From Bacteroidales bacterium (GTDB taxonomy: Bacteria; Bacteroidota; Bacteroidia; Bacteroidales; F082), in assembly GCA_017428285.1 (NCBI GenBank), contig JAFRRE010000176.1:1-64000 (forward strand): 64,000 nucleotides of DNA, read 5' to 3'. Shown here in pieces: positions 16,214 to 25,922 of this stretch (positions are counted from its first letter, which is position 1; every line of letters starts with the position of its first letter). The notes under the pieces are model-generated. The model had not been told where the DNA came from, searched no databases, and saw nothing but the letters and a program-made list of their open reading frames with translations. The position numbers and the translations under genes were made by a program.

Positions 16214-17677
16214 ATGAAAACTCGGCATATCTTACTCATAATCACCCTATTCCTATTGGCAGGCTACTCATGCAAGAAGAGCAGCCAAATCAATCCCGAT
16301 TCCAGTTTGAAACTCTCCTTTTCAGCGGATACGGTACTTTTCGACACGGTCTTCACCTCTTTGGGCTCGGCCACACATGAACTGAAAATCTACAACACGC
16401 ATAGCGATGACCTGAAAATCAGTTCCATACGCCTTGTCGGGGGCGAAAGTTCACCTTTCCGTTTCAACCTTGACGGCGAGAGTGCCATTGAGATTTACGA
16501 CAAAGTCATCCCTGCTGAGGATAGCCTTTTCTCCTTCCTGCGCGTCACCATCAACCCGAACGACCTCAACTCGCCTTTCGTGGTGGAGGATGAGCTGGAG
16601 TTCATCACCAACGGCAACACGCAGACCATCAAGCTGTTGGCATGGGGACAAAACGCCAATTACATCGTCGCTGACAAAGTGGTGAACATCGGTGGCACGC
16701 CCTATCCCTACCACATCGTCGCCGACAGCCTTCAGACCACGGTTTGGACTTCGGAACGACCCTATGTGATCTACGGTTATGCCCTCATCAACAGTTACGG
16801 CACCTTGAGAATTGAAAAAGGCACGCAAATCTATTGCCATCAAGGTGGCGGTATCCTTTCGTGGAGCGACGGCCAGCTCATCATCGACGGTACAGCTGAG
16901 GAGCCCGTCATCGTGCAAGGCGACCGTTTGGAAGCGTATTACAACGACACCCCTGGACAATGGGAGCAGATCCTGATGATGGACGGTCGCGCTGGCGCCG
17001 ACCACCGTATCAGCCATGCCATCATCCGCAACGGCACCATCGGTCTCAACTGTCAATCGGTACTGAAAGCCACAGAATGCGCCTTGCGCATTGACAACAC
17101 CGTTGTTGAAAACCAAAGCGGCTACGGCCTGTTTTCCATCCTCTACGCCGTTGAGGCCAAGAACTTCGTCATCGCCAACTGTGGCTTTGCCAACCTCTGG
17201 GCCTTCGGTGGTGACTACCGTTTCGTACACGGCACCATTGCCAACTATTGGAATGCCAACGAGCACAACAACAACGAAAACGCCGTTTTGGTGGCCAACT
17301 ACGCACTCGACGGCAACAACCAGCCTTTCTATTACCCATTCCGCATGAAAATGGACAATTGCATCATCTACGGCAAGCAAAAAGATGAATTCAAGGGCGT
17401 ATTTGGTCCCGAGGCCGACTCCATCTACACCTTCGACCACTGCCTCATCAAATCGGAGAAATACAATGGCACGATGCCAGGTTTCAGCCATTGCCTCTTC
17501 AACCTCGAGCCCTACTTCTCCGACCCGATAAAGCCAGACTGCCACATCGACAGCATCGCCTCACCCGTCATCGGCATGGGCAACCCTCTGTTTGGCAACG
17601 AAGTACCGTACGATTTGGAAGGTGTTTCAAGGATTGGCACTCCGGATATGGGAGCGTATCAGTATGTAGGGGATTAA
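16214..17677 (+). CDS. Right-handed beta-helix lipoprotein (choice-of-anchor Q-like)
   Basis: Lipoprotein of 487 residues. The signal peptide ends in LAGYSC (Cys20, then KKSS). Residues 30-140 look like an immunoglobulin-like strand domain (FSADTVLFDTVFTSLGSATHELKIYN). From about 180 on, repeated short strands with Asn, Gly and aliphatic residues (GTIGLNCQSVLKATECALRI, VVENQSGYGLFSI) fit a parallel beta-helix. The C-terminus GxPDMGAYQY matches the choice-of-anchor Q pattern (usually DIGAYEY). The substrate or partner is unknown. Its stop overlaps that of the converging M23 gene by 4 nt, so no terminator separates them. Confidence 0.75.
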   Translation: MKTRHILLIITLFLLAGYSCKKSSQINPDSSLKLSFSADTVLFDTVFTSLGSATHELKIYNTHSDDLKISSIRLVGGESSPFRFNLDGESAIEIYDKVIPAEDSLFSFLRVTINPNDLNSPFVVEDELEFITNGNTQTIKLLAWGQNANYIVADKVVNIGGTPYPYHIVADSLQTTVWTSERPYVIYGYALINSYGTLRIEKGTQIYCHQGGGILSWSDGQLIIDGTAEEPVIVQGDRLEAYYNDTPGQWEQILMMDGRAGADHRISHAIIRNGTIGLNCQSVLKATECALRIDNTVVENQSGYGLFSILYAVEAKNFVIANCGFANLWAFGGDYRFVHGTIANYWNANEHNNNENAVLVANYALDGNNQPFYYPFRMKMDNCIIYGKQKDEFKGVFGPEADSIYTFDHCLIKSEKYNGTMPGFSHCLFNLEPYFSDPIKPDCHIDSIASPVIGMGNPLFGNEVPYDLEGVSRIGTPDMGAYQYVGD

Positions 17678-19383
17678 TACACCGCCTTCACTCTTAACGT
17701 CTTCTTATTCCCTACTCCGTCAGTCACCACGACCTTTACGTTGTTGGTGCCTTTTTTCATCTTCTCATCGAAATCGTAATAGAGCAGGTTGTTCTTGGCG
17801 TCGTACTGGCCCAGCACCCACACATCATCCAGATAGATGTCGTAGGTCTCGATGCCCGTCATGTCATCGGAAATCTTGAAACGCAACGACTTGAGTGCCT
17901 TCACCGATTGTCCGTCCTTGAAATTGGAGGCTTTGACCGTCGGTGCCACCGAGTCGACCTTAATGGTGTATTCGCCCATAGTGTAGGTCTTCACCTCCAT
18001 CCAGCCGTTTTTCATCTTACCGCCGAGAGAGGAAACCTTACCATTATTGTCGATGCTGGCAATATACAGTTTGGAATTGTTGGCCCATTTCTCTTCGGGA
18101 CGGATTCGCAACGTGAACTTCTTGAAAGTGGTCAGGCCCTCATCACCAAAGCGGTAAACAGGTGAGCAGCAGCCTGTTTCATCGCGATGACCCGTCTGAA
18201 TCCACTCATCGCGGAAGAGCGTACCTTCCTCCATTGAGACATTGAAATCATCAATGGTAATGTTGTTGTTGAGCGAGCCATCGGATTTCACGAAATACTC
18301 GCTGCGTCGGCGCACAGGTCGTTCCACTTCAACGGGAGCCACACCCACCAATTTGAACGAGGCGGTGGTGCTATTGCCTACATAATCAGAGATTTTGAAG
18401 CGAACATTCACCGTATCGCCTTCACGCACTGTCACCGTACCATTTTTCTTCTTGATCATTCGGAGGTTGTTGTTGGAATCCGTCTCAGTGCGAACATAAC
18501 TCGTCTTTTTCTCCTTATAATGGCGATAGTCAAGCAGACTGTTCACATAGCGCTGCTCATTATAGGAGAAACGGTCAGCCTCAACTTGAAAAGCCAGTGC
18601 GTCGTCGAGATAAAGCTCATAAAAATACGGGCCGTCCTTATTCGTCGATGTGCCAACCAAATCATAGGTGCAAATTCCAAACGACATCTCACCATTGCCA
18701 TAGACATAGTCTTTTTCTTTGAGAGTATATTGTCCATTTTTTCCCTCAACTACAGAGAAATACATTGGGTTGGCTCCACCTTCCAAAGAGGATTCATCAC
18801 CCAAAGGATAAACCGAAATGCCTCTAACAAGCGGTCTCTTGTTGTCCTCAATATTATAGCCGAAAAACATGGGGTTGACAGGCCGTTCGTTGGCATCACG
18901 AATCTCGAAATGCAGGTGCGGTCCGCCCGATCCGCCAGAATTACCCGAATAAGCAATCACATCGCCCTTTTTCACTGGGAATTGGTCCTTTTCGGGATAG
19001 ATCTGCGAAGTGTATTTCTTGTTCTTGTACTGGTATTGCTTCACATATTTGGCAATCTCACCTTTGAAACGCTGCAGGTGGGCATAGACGGCAGTATAGC
19101 CATCATTATGTGTGACATACAGCACGTTACCATAGCCATAGGGCGACACGCCGATGCGACTGACATAGCCATCGGCCACGGCATACACCTTCTTGCCTTC
19201 CACACCTTGGGTCTTGATGTCGAGACCGGCATGTGGATGGTTGGGACGAAGCTCACCGAAGGTGGCCGAAAGTTGAATCGGGAAGTCAACCGGCTTGCCG
19301 TATTGGGGATATGACTGGGCAACAGCTCCCAAGGAGACCGCTAAGGCCAACAAAACCAACAAAGAACGCATTTTATTCATCAT
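17674..19383 (-). CDS. M23 family metallopeptidase (LytM-like)
   Basis: Exported peptidoglycan endopeptidase candidate of 569 residues with signal peptide (MRSLLVLLALAVSLGAVAQ; Met at 19383 or 19371). The zinc site of M23 is visible near the N-terminus: HAGLDI (His and Asp ligands) and HLHFEI, with the Gly-rich GNSGGSGGPH between. The metal ligands are intact, so the domain is likely active. The M23 domain (residues 25-170) comes first, unlike many family members. The remaining 400 residues look like Ig-like strand domains (VTVREGDTVNVRFKISDYVGN, ISDDMTGIETYDIYLDDVW) that may bind the cell wall. It is divergently transcribed from the LTA-synthase-like gene. Confidence 0.9.
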   Translation of the reverse strand: MMNKMRSLLVLLALAVSLGAVAQSYPQYGKPVDFPIQLSATFGELRPNHPHAGLDIKTQGVEGKKVYAVADGYVSRIGVSPYGYGNVLYVTHNDGYTAVYAHLQRFKGEIAKYVKQYQYKNKKYTSQIYPEKDQFPVKKGDVIAYSGNSGGSGGPHLHFEIRDANERPVNPMFFGYNIEDNKRPLVRGISVYPLGDESSLEGGANPMYFSVVEGKNGQYTLKEKDYVYGNGEMSFGICTYDLVGTSTNKDGPYFYELYLDDALAFQVEADRFSYNEQRYVNSLLDYRHYKEKKTSYVRTETDSNNNLRMIKKKNGTVTVREGDTVNVRFKISDYVGNSTTASFKLVGVAPVEVERPVRRRSEYFVKSDGSLNNNITIDDFNVSMEEGTLFRDEWIQTGHRDETGCCSPVYRFGDEGLTTFKKFTLRIRPEEKWANNSKLYIASIDNNGKVSSLGGKMKNGWMEVKTYTMGEYTIKVDSVAPTVKASNFKDGQSVKALKSLRFKISDDMTGIETYDIYLDDVWVLGQYDAKNNLLYYDFDEKMKKGTNNVKVVVTDGVGNKKTLRVKAVY

Positions 19384-19409
19384 TATACACTCGTTTATTT
19401 TTTATTGGG

Positions 19410-19417
19410 CAAAGATA
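19410..19417 (-). promoter_or_regulatory. -7 promoter element of the M23 gene
   Basis: TATCTTTG on the minus strand, 26 nt before 19383. Confidence 0.5.
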
Positions 19418-19429
19418 TACCTTTTTTTC

Positions 19430-19437
19430 TATTTTTG
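19430..19437 (+). promoter_or_regulatory. -7 promoter element of the LTA-synthase-like gene
   Basis: TATTTTTG, 23 nt before the start at 19461. The frame is open further upstream, but those codons precede the promoter and overlap the M23 gene. Confidence 0.55.
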
Positions 19438-19460
19438 CAACGGCTTTAGAAACAAAAACG

Positions 19461-21467
19461 ATGCGCCGTCAAACGAGAAAAGAGAAAATACAGGCTTGGC
19501 TTTCTTCGCCGTATATGTTGCTGTTCTACAGATTGTTGGCTACCTTGATAGTGCTCAGCATCAGCCGTTGGATGCTTTACCTTTTCAACGTCCAGTTTTT
19601 CCACCAGCTGGATTTGGGGCAAGCGTTGGCACTCTATCTCCAAGGCATGAGGTTTGACCTACCTATTGTATTTGGAATCAATATCTTAACCATCATTTTC
19701 TATTGTTTGCCTTCGCGCATCATCTACAATGAGAAGCTGCAGTCTTTCGTTGACATCATTTACATTATCGCCAATGCCGTTGCCATCTTCCTGAATTTCT
19801 TGGACATCGTATGCTTCCATTTCTTCGGTAAGCATCTCACCGTCGACTTCATCAAGGTGCTCCTCCATTCCGATGAAGTGTCGTTTGGCGTGGTCAGGCA
19901 AGTCTTTTTCGACTACTGGTACCTATTGGTCATCTTCATTCTCTTTGTATTGATTATCATTGTAGTAGCTCAGCACACAAAGCCTAAAAAGCCGGAAAAG
20001 GAAGAGAAACCTCATTGGCAATTGCGGCAAACTATCAGCCTGGTAGTCATGCTTTTGCTTACAGTCATCGCTGGTCACGGGGGAATCCAAGCCAAACCCA
20101 TTTCGGTGGAAACCGCCATGGAATACACCGACCCACAAAATGCACCCATTTTGCTAAACACACCGTTTTGCCTCGTCACCACTCATGAAACCGAACTGAA
20201 AGAACACGATGGGCAATACGAAAGCGACTTCTCCCCCATCCATTATGACTTGAGAGCCAACCGCTTCATCGAAAGCGACAGCCTTAGAGTTGACAGTATT
20301 CCCAGCAATGTGGTTGTCATCATACTGAAAAACATCGGGCAGGAAATGGTGGGCTACTACAGCCGCGACCGTCGTTCGGAACTCACGCCTTTCCTCGACT
20401 CACTCTTAGGCCAAAGCCTCACTTTCAACGGTATGTCGAACAGCCGCAGGAGTCTGGAGGTGCTTCCTGCCATCTTGGCCAGCATCCCTTCGATGATGGA
20501 GTACGACTTCGTGAGGTCGCCTTATGCCGACAACGACTTCGATGCCTACTGCCAACATTTGCAAAAGCGGGGCTACAACACCATCTTCATGCATGGAGGC
20601 AAGAACGGCATGCTGGGCTTCGACGAGTTTTCGCGCCGAGCAGGATTCAACAAGTATTTCGGCCGTACCGAATATGGCGACGACAGCGATTACGACGGCC
20701 AATGGGGTATCTACGACGGCCCCTTCCTGCAATATGCTGGCAAGACTTTGAACCGCGTTGACAAGCCCTTCGCCACGGCAATCTACACCCTCTCGTCGCG
20801 CTATCCCTACAATGTCCCCAAAGACTTCGTACTGCCCGAAGAGAGTTACTTCTGGACAGGCTTCGAGAAAACCGTGTACTATGTCGACCACTCATTAAAG
20901 GACTTCTTCACGACGGTCTCGCAAATGCCTTGGTTCGAAAACACCCTGTTTGTCATCACGGCCGACTATTCCAACAACGAGCATTTCCAACCCGAATATA
21001 GCAACGTTTGGGGCATGTACTCCATTCCCATCGCCTTCTATTATCCCAAGAAAATCAAGCCGTTGAAAAACGAAGAAATTGCCCAACAGATTGATCTTGG
21101 GCCATCCATTCTTTCCGCGCTTGAGGTCAACGATACGCTGTTTTCCTTCGGGCGCAACCTGTTCGACACCCTCAGCGAGCCCTCATTCGTCAGCTATTAC
21201 AACCTGACCTACCAATATTGCGACGGCACCTATCTGGTACAATCGGATGGCGAACATCCTTTCGGCATCTTCAAGCCCGTCAGCGACTCACTCCTAAGCG
21301 ACAACCTTGTCGATAGGCTGCAGTGCCCCGACGTTTACGACAAGCTTTACAAATTTCTACAGGAATACAATAGCAGAATGATTAACAACAAATTATTTAT
21401 GACACAAGACGACAAGACACGAGACTCGGGACTGGAAGATACTCTCTCGCAGTCCCGCGTCCCGTAG
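19461..21467 (+). CDS. LTA synthase/sulfatase-fold membrane protein, probably a pseudoenzyme
   Basis: Inner-membrane protein of 668 residues with about five N-terminal membrane segments and a periplasmic alkaline-phosphatase/sulfatase-fold domain. Family features remain: [47 protein letters not shown]. Key positions differ from what I know of active members. The metal-binding Glu of LES[FW] is replaced ([11 protein letters not shown]), the SSHHPY motif reads SSRYPY, and the ADH motif reads TADYSNN. The candidate nucleophile Ser in RRSLE is kept. It may have lost phosphoglycerol/phosphoethanolamine transfer. The last 15 codons ([19 protein letters not shown]) come from a family B repeat. A SUI1 gene follows 22 nt later. 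Confidence 0.82.
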   Translation: MRRQTRKEKIQAWLSSPYMLLFYRLLATLIVLSISRWMLYLFNVQFFHQLDLGQALALYLQGMRFDLPIVFGINILTIIFYCLPSRIIYNEKLQSFVDIIYIIANAVAIFLNFLDIVCFHFFGKHLTVDFIKVLLHSDEVSFGVVRQVFFDYWYLLVIFILFVLIIIVVAQHTKPKKPEKEEKPHWQLRQTISLVVMLLLTVIAGHGGIQAKPISVETAMEYTDPQNAPILLNTPFCLVTTHETELKEHDGQYESDFSPIHYDLRANRFIESDSLRVDSIPSNVVVIILKNIGQEMVGYYSRDRRSELTPFLDSLLGQSLTFNGMSNSRRSLEVLPAILASIPSMMEYDFVRSPYADNDFDAYCQHLQKRGYNTIFMHGGKNGMLGFDEFSRRAGFNKYFGRTEYGDDSDYDGQWGIYDGPFLQYAGKTLNRVDKPFATAIYTLSSRYPYNVPKDFVLPEESYFWTGFEKTVYYVDHSLKDFFTTVSQMPWFENTLFVITADYSNNEHFQPEYSNVWGMYSIPIAFYYPKKIKPLKNEEIAQQIDLGPSILSALEVNDTLFSFGRNLFDTLSEPSFVSYYNLTYQYCDGTYLVQSDGEHPFGIFKPVSDSLLSDNLVDRLQCPDVYDKLYKFLQEYNSRMINNKLFMTQDDKTRDSGLEDTLSQSRVP

Positions 21468-21477
21468 TCCCGCGTCC
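21411..21477. repeat. Palindromic dispersed repeat (family B) at the 3' end of the LTA-synthase-like gene
   Basis: Contains GACACGAGACTCGGGACT and then the 26-base block beginning GTCCCGCGTCCCGTAG that is identical in aroC. It supplies the stop codon (TAG at 21465-21467). Confidence 0.8.
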
Positions 21478-21489
21478 TATAGTCCTATT

Positions 21490-21831
21490 ATGAAACACAA
21501 GAGTGACAAAAACGGAACCGTTTACTCCACCAATCCCGACTACGCCTTCGACTATGGTGAGGAAGAAGCCATTACCCTCGAACCTGCCAAACAGAACCTT
21601 CGCGTGATGCTCGACAAGAAACAACGCGGCGGCAAGAAAGTGACCCTCATCACAGGTTTCCAAGGCTCCGACTACGACTTGGCCGTCTTGGGCAAGGAAC
21701 TGAAATCGGCCTGCGGTGTGGGCGGCAGCGTGAAAGACGGTGAAATCCTGCTGCAAGGCGACTTCCGCGAAAAAGTATTGGCCTTGTTGCTTCAGAAAGG
21801 TTACACGAAAACCAAAATCAGCGGGTTATGA
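21490..21831 (+). CDS. SUI1/eIF1-like translation initiation factor
   Basis: Soluble protein of 113 residues homologous to eukaryotic/archaeal eIF1 (YciH in E. coli). It probably influences start-codon selection on the 30S subunit. The SUI1 domain occupies the second half: [37 protein letters not shown] and [18 protein letters not shown]. It overlaps the MscS gene downstream by 4 nt (ATGA), so the two are translationally coupled. The link to a mechanosensitive channel is probably one of convenience. Confidence 0.92.
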   Translation: MKHKSDKNGTVYSTNPDYAFDYGEEEAITLEPAKQNLRVMLDKKQRGGKKVTLITGFQGSDYDLAVLGKELKSACGVGGSVKDGEILLQGDFREKVLALLLQKGYTKTKISGL

Positions 21832-23048
21832 TTGAAAAATACATCGAAATACTGAGAAGCCTCATCCTAAAGATGGGCATCAGCGAAGGGTTTTCGACTG
21901 GCTTCGCCGAAACGACAGCCACGATTTCGTTGGTCATCGTCGCTTTTGCCATCTTTTTCCTGATTAAATTCATCCTAAAAAAAACCGTCTACAAAATCAT
22001 ACAGCTCTCGACAAACAAATACGATGACCTGCTCATCAAGAACAAAGTCATTGGCCGGATTTGCCTGCTCATCCCTGCTCTCATTATCGGTGCTTGGCTG
22101 CCCAATGTGCTTCCCAGTTTCCCCGATACTGCAGCAATACTGATGAAGCTGGTCAACGTGTTCGAAATCATCATTTGTACCATGATTTTCAGTTCCTTGC
22201 TGTCGACGGGAGAGGATTTATACAACACCCACGAAATGGCGAAAATCAAGCCCATTACAGGTTTGGTGCAAATCAGCAGAATCGTGCTTTATGTCTTGAC
22301 AGTCATCGTGGTCATCGCTTTTGTGATGGGCACCAAAATCAGCAACATCCTCATCAGCTTGGGCACCATGTCGGCAGTCATCATCCTTGTTTTTCAGGAC
22401 ACCATCAAAGGATTTGTGGGCAGCATACAGCTCTCTGTCAACGACATGCTTCGCATTGGCGATTGGATCGTAACGGGTCCCGCCGACGGTGTCGTGCAGG
22501 AAATCAACCTCACCACAGTAAAAGTGCAGAATTGGGACAACACCATCACCACCGTCCCGACCTACACCATGGTTTCCAGCCCCTTCACCAACTGGCGTGG
22601 CATGTCGGAATCGGGCGGACGCCGCATTGCGCGTACCATCAACATCGACGTGAACACCATCCGCTACTGCACACCTGAAATGCTTGAGAAATACAAGCAT
22701 TATGCCTTGATAAAGGACTACATTGCCCAAAAAGAAGAGGACATCCTCGAATACAACAAAGCCAACAACATCGACACAAGTGAAATCTTGAACGGCCGCC
22801 AGCAGACCAACCTCGGCGTTTTCCGTGCCTACATCAAGGCTTACCTCAACAACAACCCGAAACTCAACCACAACCTCATGATAATGGTGCGTCAGATGCA
22901 GCCCACCGAGTTTGGTGTGCCGTTGCAAATCTATGCCTTCAGCAGCGACAAGCAATGGATCAACTATGAGGAAATCCAAAGCGATATCTTCGACCATATC
23001 ATTTCGGCTGCAACGATGTTTGACCTAAAGATTTACCAGAAACACTAG
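21828..23048 (+). CDS. MscS-family mechanosensitive channel (YbdG-like)
   Basis: Inner-membrane protein of 406 residues. About four or five membrane helices lie in residues 20-190. The pore helix region is [20 protein letters not shown], followed by [20 protein letters not shown] and the beta-domain motif [20 protein letters not shown]. The PSxxxVxSPFxNW-type segment ([12 protein letters not shown]) and the C-terminal cytoplasmic domain match the longer YbdG branch rather than E. coli MscS. Function by family: release of solutes during osmotic downshock. Confidence 0.92.
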   Translation: MIEKYIEILRSLILKMGISEGFSTGFAETTATISLVIVAFAIFFLIKFILKKTVYKIIQLSTNKYDDLLIKNKVIGRICLLIPALIIGAWLPNVLPSFPDTAAILMKLVNVFEIIICTMIFSSLLSTGEDLYNTHEMAKIKPITGLVQISRIVLYVLTVIVVIAFVMGTKISNILISLGTMSAVIILVFQDTIKGFVGSIQLSVNDMLRIGDWIVTGPADGVVQEINLTTVKVQNWDNTITTVPTYTMVSSPFTNWRGMSESGGRRIARTINIDVNTIRYCTPEMLEKYKHYALIKDYIAQKEEDILEYNKANNIDTSEILNGRQQTNLGVFRAYIKAYLNNNPKLNHNLMIMVRQMQPTEFGVPLQIYAFSSDKQWINYEEIQSDIFDHIISAATMFDLKIYQKH

Positions 23049-23135
23049 TTGAGAGTGTAGAGTTTAGAGTTTAGAGTCAGTTGAAAGTTGAGAGTTTAAA
23101 GTTTTGAGTTGTAGGGCTGTCACATCGTGGCAGCC
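23049..23135. repeat. AGAGTTT/GTTGAGA simple array plus a hairpin repeat
   Basis: 23049-23112 is a degenerate array of GAGAGT, GAGTTTA and GTTGA units. It is followed by the 21-bp hairpin GGCTGTCAC-ATC-GTGGCAGCC at 23115-23135, whose close relative occurs at 32829-32849. The stretch separates the MscS and esterase genes. Confidence 0.7.
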
Positions 23136-23157
23136 GGTCAATCCAAAGAAAAGATTT

Positions 23158-24138
23158 ATGAATCTAGGAATCGTTTTTACGGAAAAGTATTTGAAATTGA
23201 TGTTCAAGCAGTTGCGCGATGCCACGCCTGAAGAGGTGATGGAAGAGCTGGAGCATTGTCGCCGCGAGAACCGCCGCCCCGTGCGCGTGCCAAGGTATTT
23301 CAGAGGCTTTTTCATTGAAGAGAAATACCAAGCCTCAACAGGCTTCGAGATGCAAGTCTTCAAGCACGAAGAAACAACAAGGCCCCTGAGCTCGTCAAAG
23401 TTAAGGTCCCTGAGCCCGTCGAAGTTAAGGTTCCTGAGCTCGTTGAAGGGCCGACCTAATCACAAACTCATCCTCTACCTTCATGGCGGCGCCTTCATCT
23501 ATCCGCCCGTGTTTTTCCATTGGCGTTTCCTGCACGACCTTGCTTTGCGCACGCATTATGACGCTTTGCTCCCCGTCTATCCCAAGTCACCTGAATACGA
23601 CTGCGAGTACTCGGTCAAAACGTTATTGGAATACTACCAAAGCATCTCGGAATCAAAGCAATACGATGAGATTCACCTCGTTGGCGACTCGGCGGGAGCA
23701 TGTCTCTGCCTTGTGATTGCCCAAGAAGCCCACAAAAACGGCTGGCAAAAGCCAAAGACCTCTATCTTGCTCTCCCCTTGCGTCGACCTGAGCCACACCA
23801 AGGAAAAGCAGATGTTGGCCTTACAGGACAAAGACAACATGTTGCAATACGACCGCATTGTCACCTTGAATGCCATCTGGCAAGGCAAATTGCCCGTGAA
23901 ACATCCATGGGTCAGCCCCGTCTTTGGCGACTTCAGCGGGGTGGACAACCTCAACGTCTACTATGGTTCAAACGAAATCCTCCAGCCCGATGACCTTTTC
24001 CTCAAAGAGACCTACGAAAAGGCGGGCAAGACCGGACGTTTCAACGAGTATGAGGGCATGTTCCACACCTTCGCCATGTTCCCGGTTCCTGAAGGATTCA
24101 ATGCCTTGAAGGATATGGTTTACATTCTAAAGCGATAA
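23158..24138 (+). CDS. Alpha/beta hydrolase (HSL-type esterase) carrying an in-frame 24-bp repeat
   Basis: Predicted cytoplasmic esterase/lipase of 326 residues of the hormone-sensitive-lipase type. The oxyanion motif HGGAF (family HGGG), the nucleophile motif GDSAG and the C-terminal His in GMFHTFAMFP are all visible; the acid is probably an Asp before it. Substrate unknown. Residues about 74-100 consist of three tandem 8-residue units (KLRSLSPS, KLRFLSSL and a degenerate one) encoded by three copies of the family A dispersed repeat. The insertion lies between two N-terminal strands, directly before LILYLHGG. The start at 23158 was chosen because upstream in-frame codons lie in repeat DNA. 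Confidence 0.85.
   Translation: MNLGIVFTEKYLKLMFKQLRDATPEEVMEELEHCRRENRRPVRVPRYFRGFFIEEKYQASTGFEMQVFKHEETTRPLSSSKLRSLSPSKLRFLSSLKGRPNHKLILYLHGGAFIYPPVFFHWRFLHDLALRTHYDALLPVYPKSPEYDCEYSVKTLLEYYQSISESKQYDEIHLVGDSAGACLCLVIAQEAHKNGWQKPKTSILLSPCVDLSHTKEKQMLALQDKDNMLQYDRIVTLNAIWQGKLPVKHPWVSPVFGDFSGVDNLNVYYGSNEILQPDDLFLKETYEKAGKTGRFNEYEGMFHTFAMFPVPEGFNALKDMVYILKR
23379..23457 (+). repeat. Three tandem copies of the family A repeat inside the esterase gene
   Basis: Units of exactly 24 bp at 23379-23402, 23403-23426 and 23427-23450, with core CCTGAGC(T/C)CGT(C/T)(G/A)AAG. The unit length keeps the frame. A single intergenic copy is at 8603-8626 and an inverted one at 40802-40825. Confidence 0.9.
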
Positions 24139-24181
24139 AAGCCACAAGAATCTGACAGATCACGCACAAAGCCTTGTCGCG

Positions 24182-25771
24182 TTATTTGCCAGGTTTATTA
24201 ACCTTTTTAGGAACATTAGGCTTTTTATCGGCATTAGACTTTTTCACAGTTTTGGTATTGCTAGCCTTTTTGGGCTCTTGCTGTTTCTTGGTAGCTTTTT
24301 CAGTCGGTTTTTTCTTTTCTGCAGCTTTTTGAGCCTCTTTCTTTGCAGCAGCTTGTTTTTCAGCTTCCTTCAATTCCGCCTTCTTCGCTTCCACCTCCGT
24401 CACATATCTGCCTTGGGGATAGGCTTCAAGATAGCTGTCGCACGCCGCTATAGAAGTGCAATTCTCAAAGAACTTGTCCTCTATCTGTTCCGCTTCAGCT
24501 TTGGCTCGCGCTTCGGCTTCGGCCTGCAGTCTGGCTTGCTCTTCGGCAATGGCTTGCAACGCCTTGGCGGTGCTGTCGGCCACAAGCCTGTCGACTTCGT
24601 CTTTGGCTTCATTGTAGTGCAAAGCGTCGCTTCCGAAATCACGCATATAGGAACGATAGTCATTAGCAGTGACACAGGCTTGATAGGCTTGGTTATCTGC
24701 TTCATTTCTCATGGATTTCTCCCTAAGCTTCAAAAACAGCACAATAGCCACCACCAAAACCGCCAAAGCGCCCACTCCTAATCCAATCCATAGGCCAACC
24801 TTTTTCTTCTTCTTGGGCTTTTCAGTCCCGGCAGCAGTTTGTGTCGCCTCAGGAACGTGGATGCTTGTCGGATGGTCGGACATGGTCTGTCGTTGGGGTT
24901 GGAAAGCTTGTTCTGCAACAGGTGTATTTGCCTCAACAGCAAGGGTTTTGCTCAGGTTGTCGTTTTGCTGTGGCGTTCCCATCATCGACGGTGTTGCCCC
25001 AAAATGACACAAGGCGGGTCTATTATTTGGTTCTTTCTCCAAATAAGGGGCCAAGAAGCTCTTCCAACTTGCCGGCAAACCACTCAAATCCAACGGCTTG
25101 TACACAATCCGCTCGCGGATTTCGAAATCGCCGCTTGAATTGCTGTCGTAGGGGCAGGTGCCCGAAATCAGCTGGGCGAATGTCACGGCCAAGGAATAGA
25201 TATCGGTGCGATAGTCGATGTTTTTGGTGTCTTTCACCTGTTCGGGACTCATGTACATCAGTGTGCCCATCATCGCGCCTGTGCTGGTCAGGGAGATGCT
25301 TTCCTTCACTTTGGCGATGCCGAAGTCGAGCAGCTTAATGTTGCCTCGCTTGTCGAGGAAGAGGTTCGACGGCTTGATGTCGCGGTGCACGATATCCATG
25401 GCATGGGTGTAGTTGAGCGCGTCGACCGTCTGGTCCCACCAGCGGCGCAACTCTTCATCGGTGAACTGCCTGCCGTTTTTCATCAAGGCCTCAAGGTCTT
25501 CGCCTTCGAGGTACTCCATGACGATGCAGTGACGGTTGCCAATATAGCCATAGCCGTACACCTGCCGGATATTCGGATGGTCGAGTTTGACCATTACGAG
25601 GGCCTCGTTATGGAAGCGCTCCACGATTTGTGGGTAACTCGCCAGATTCTCGTTCAACACTTTTACTGCCGCAGGTTTGCCGATTTCATTCTCGGCGTAC
25701 CACACCTCAGCCATGCCGCCCTTGCCGAGCAGCTTCTTCAGTTCAAATCCGTTGATTACTTGTCCTTGCAT
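24182..25771 (-). CDS. Membrane-anchored serine/threonine protein kinase
   Basis: Eukaryote-like (Hanks/PknB-type) kinase of 529 residues. Cytoplasmic kinase domain at 1-265 with GKGGMAEVW (Gly loop), AVKVLN (catalytic Lys), HRDIKPSN (catalytic loop), DFG and MSPEQ (in place of APE). All catalytic residues are present. A proline/threonine-rich linker leads to one membrane helix (VGLWIGLGVGALAVLVVAIV, about 327-350). The outer part is an Ala/Glu/Lys-rich coiled coil ending in a Lys-rich tail; no PASTA domains are present. It may sense an envelope state. It is divergent from pnuC. Partner phosphatase genes are not seen nearby. Confidence 0.93.
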   Translation of the reverse strand: MQGQVINGFELKKLLGKGGMAEVWYAENEIGKPAAVKVLNENLASYPQIVERFHNEALVMVKLDHPNIRQVYGYGYIGNRHCIVMEYLEGEDLEALMKNGRQFTDEELRRWWDQTVDALNYTHAMDIVHRDIKPSNLFLDKRGNIKLLDFGIAKVKESISLTSTGAMMGTLMYMSPEQVKDTKNIDYRTDIYSLAVTFAQLISGTCPYDSNSSGDFEIRERIVYKPLDLSGLPASWKSFLAPYLEKEPNNRPALCHFGATPSMMGTPQQNDNLSKTLAVEANTPVAEQAFQPQRQTMSDHPTSIHVPEATQTAAGTEKPKKKKKVGLWIGLGVGALAVLVVAIVLFLKLREKSMRNEADNQAYQACVTANDYRSYMRDFGSDALHYNEAKDEVDRLVADSTAKALQAIAEEQARLQAEAEARAKAEAEQIEDKFFENCTSIAACDSYLEAYPQGRYVTEVEAKKAELKEAEKQAAAKKEAQKAAEKKKPTEKATKKQQEPKKASNTKTVKKSNADKKPNVPKKVNKPGK

Positions 25772-25882
25772 ATCAAATAAATGCTATTGGTTAACAAACG
25801 ACTCTCCTTTTGAAAGTCAAGCAATTAATTTGGCAAATGTAAGAAGATTTTCGGATTATCCGCCCAAAACCGCAAGTTTTCT

Positions 25883-25890
25883 TAACTTTG
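25883..25890 (+). promoter_or_regulatory. -7 promoter element of pnuC
   Basis: TAACTTTG matches TAnnTTTG and lies 32 nt before the ATG at 25923. Confidence 0.5.
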
Positions 25891-25922
25891 CCCCGCAAAA
25901 AAACCAATGTTTACAGAACATC

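Noticed and set aside
16451..17545. Minus-strand open frame of more than 360 codons inside the beta-helix lipoprotein gene
   Set aside because: It is a shadow of the codon bias of the plus-strand gene, which has a lipobox, promoter and family motifs. The antisense product is Val/Asp/Glu-rich without domains.
24182..24700. Independent TonB/TolA-like gene in the Ala/Lys-rich stretch
   Set aside because: The stretch is the C-terminal coiled coil of the Ser/Thr kinase in the same continuous frame, after its membrane helix.
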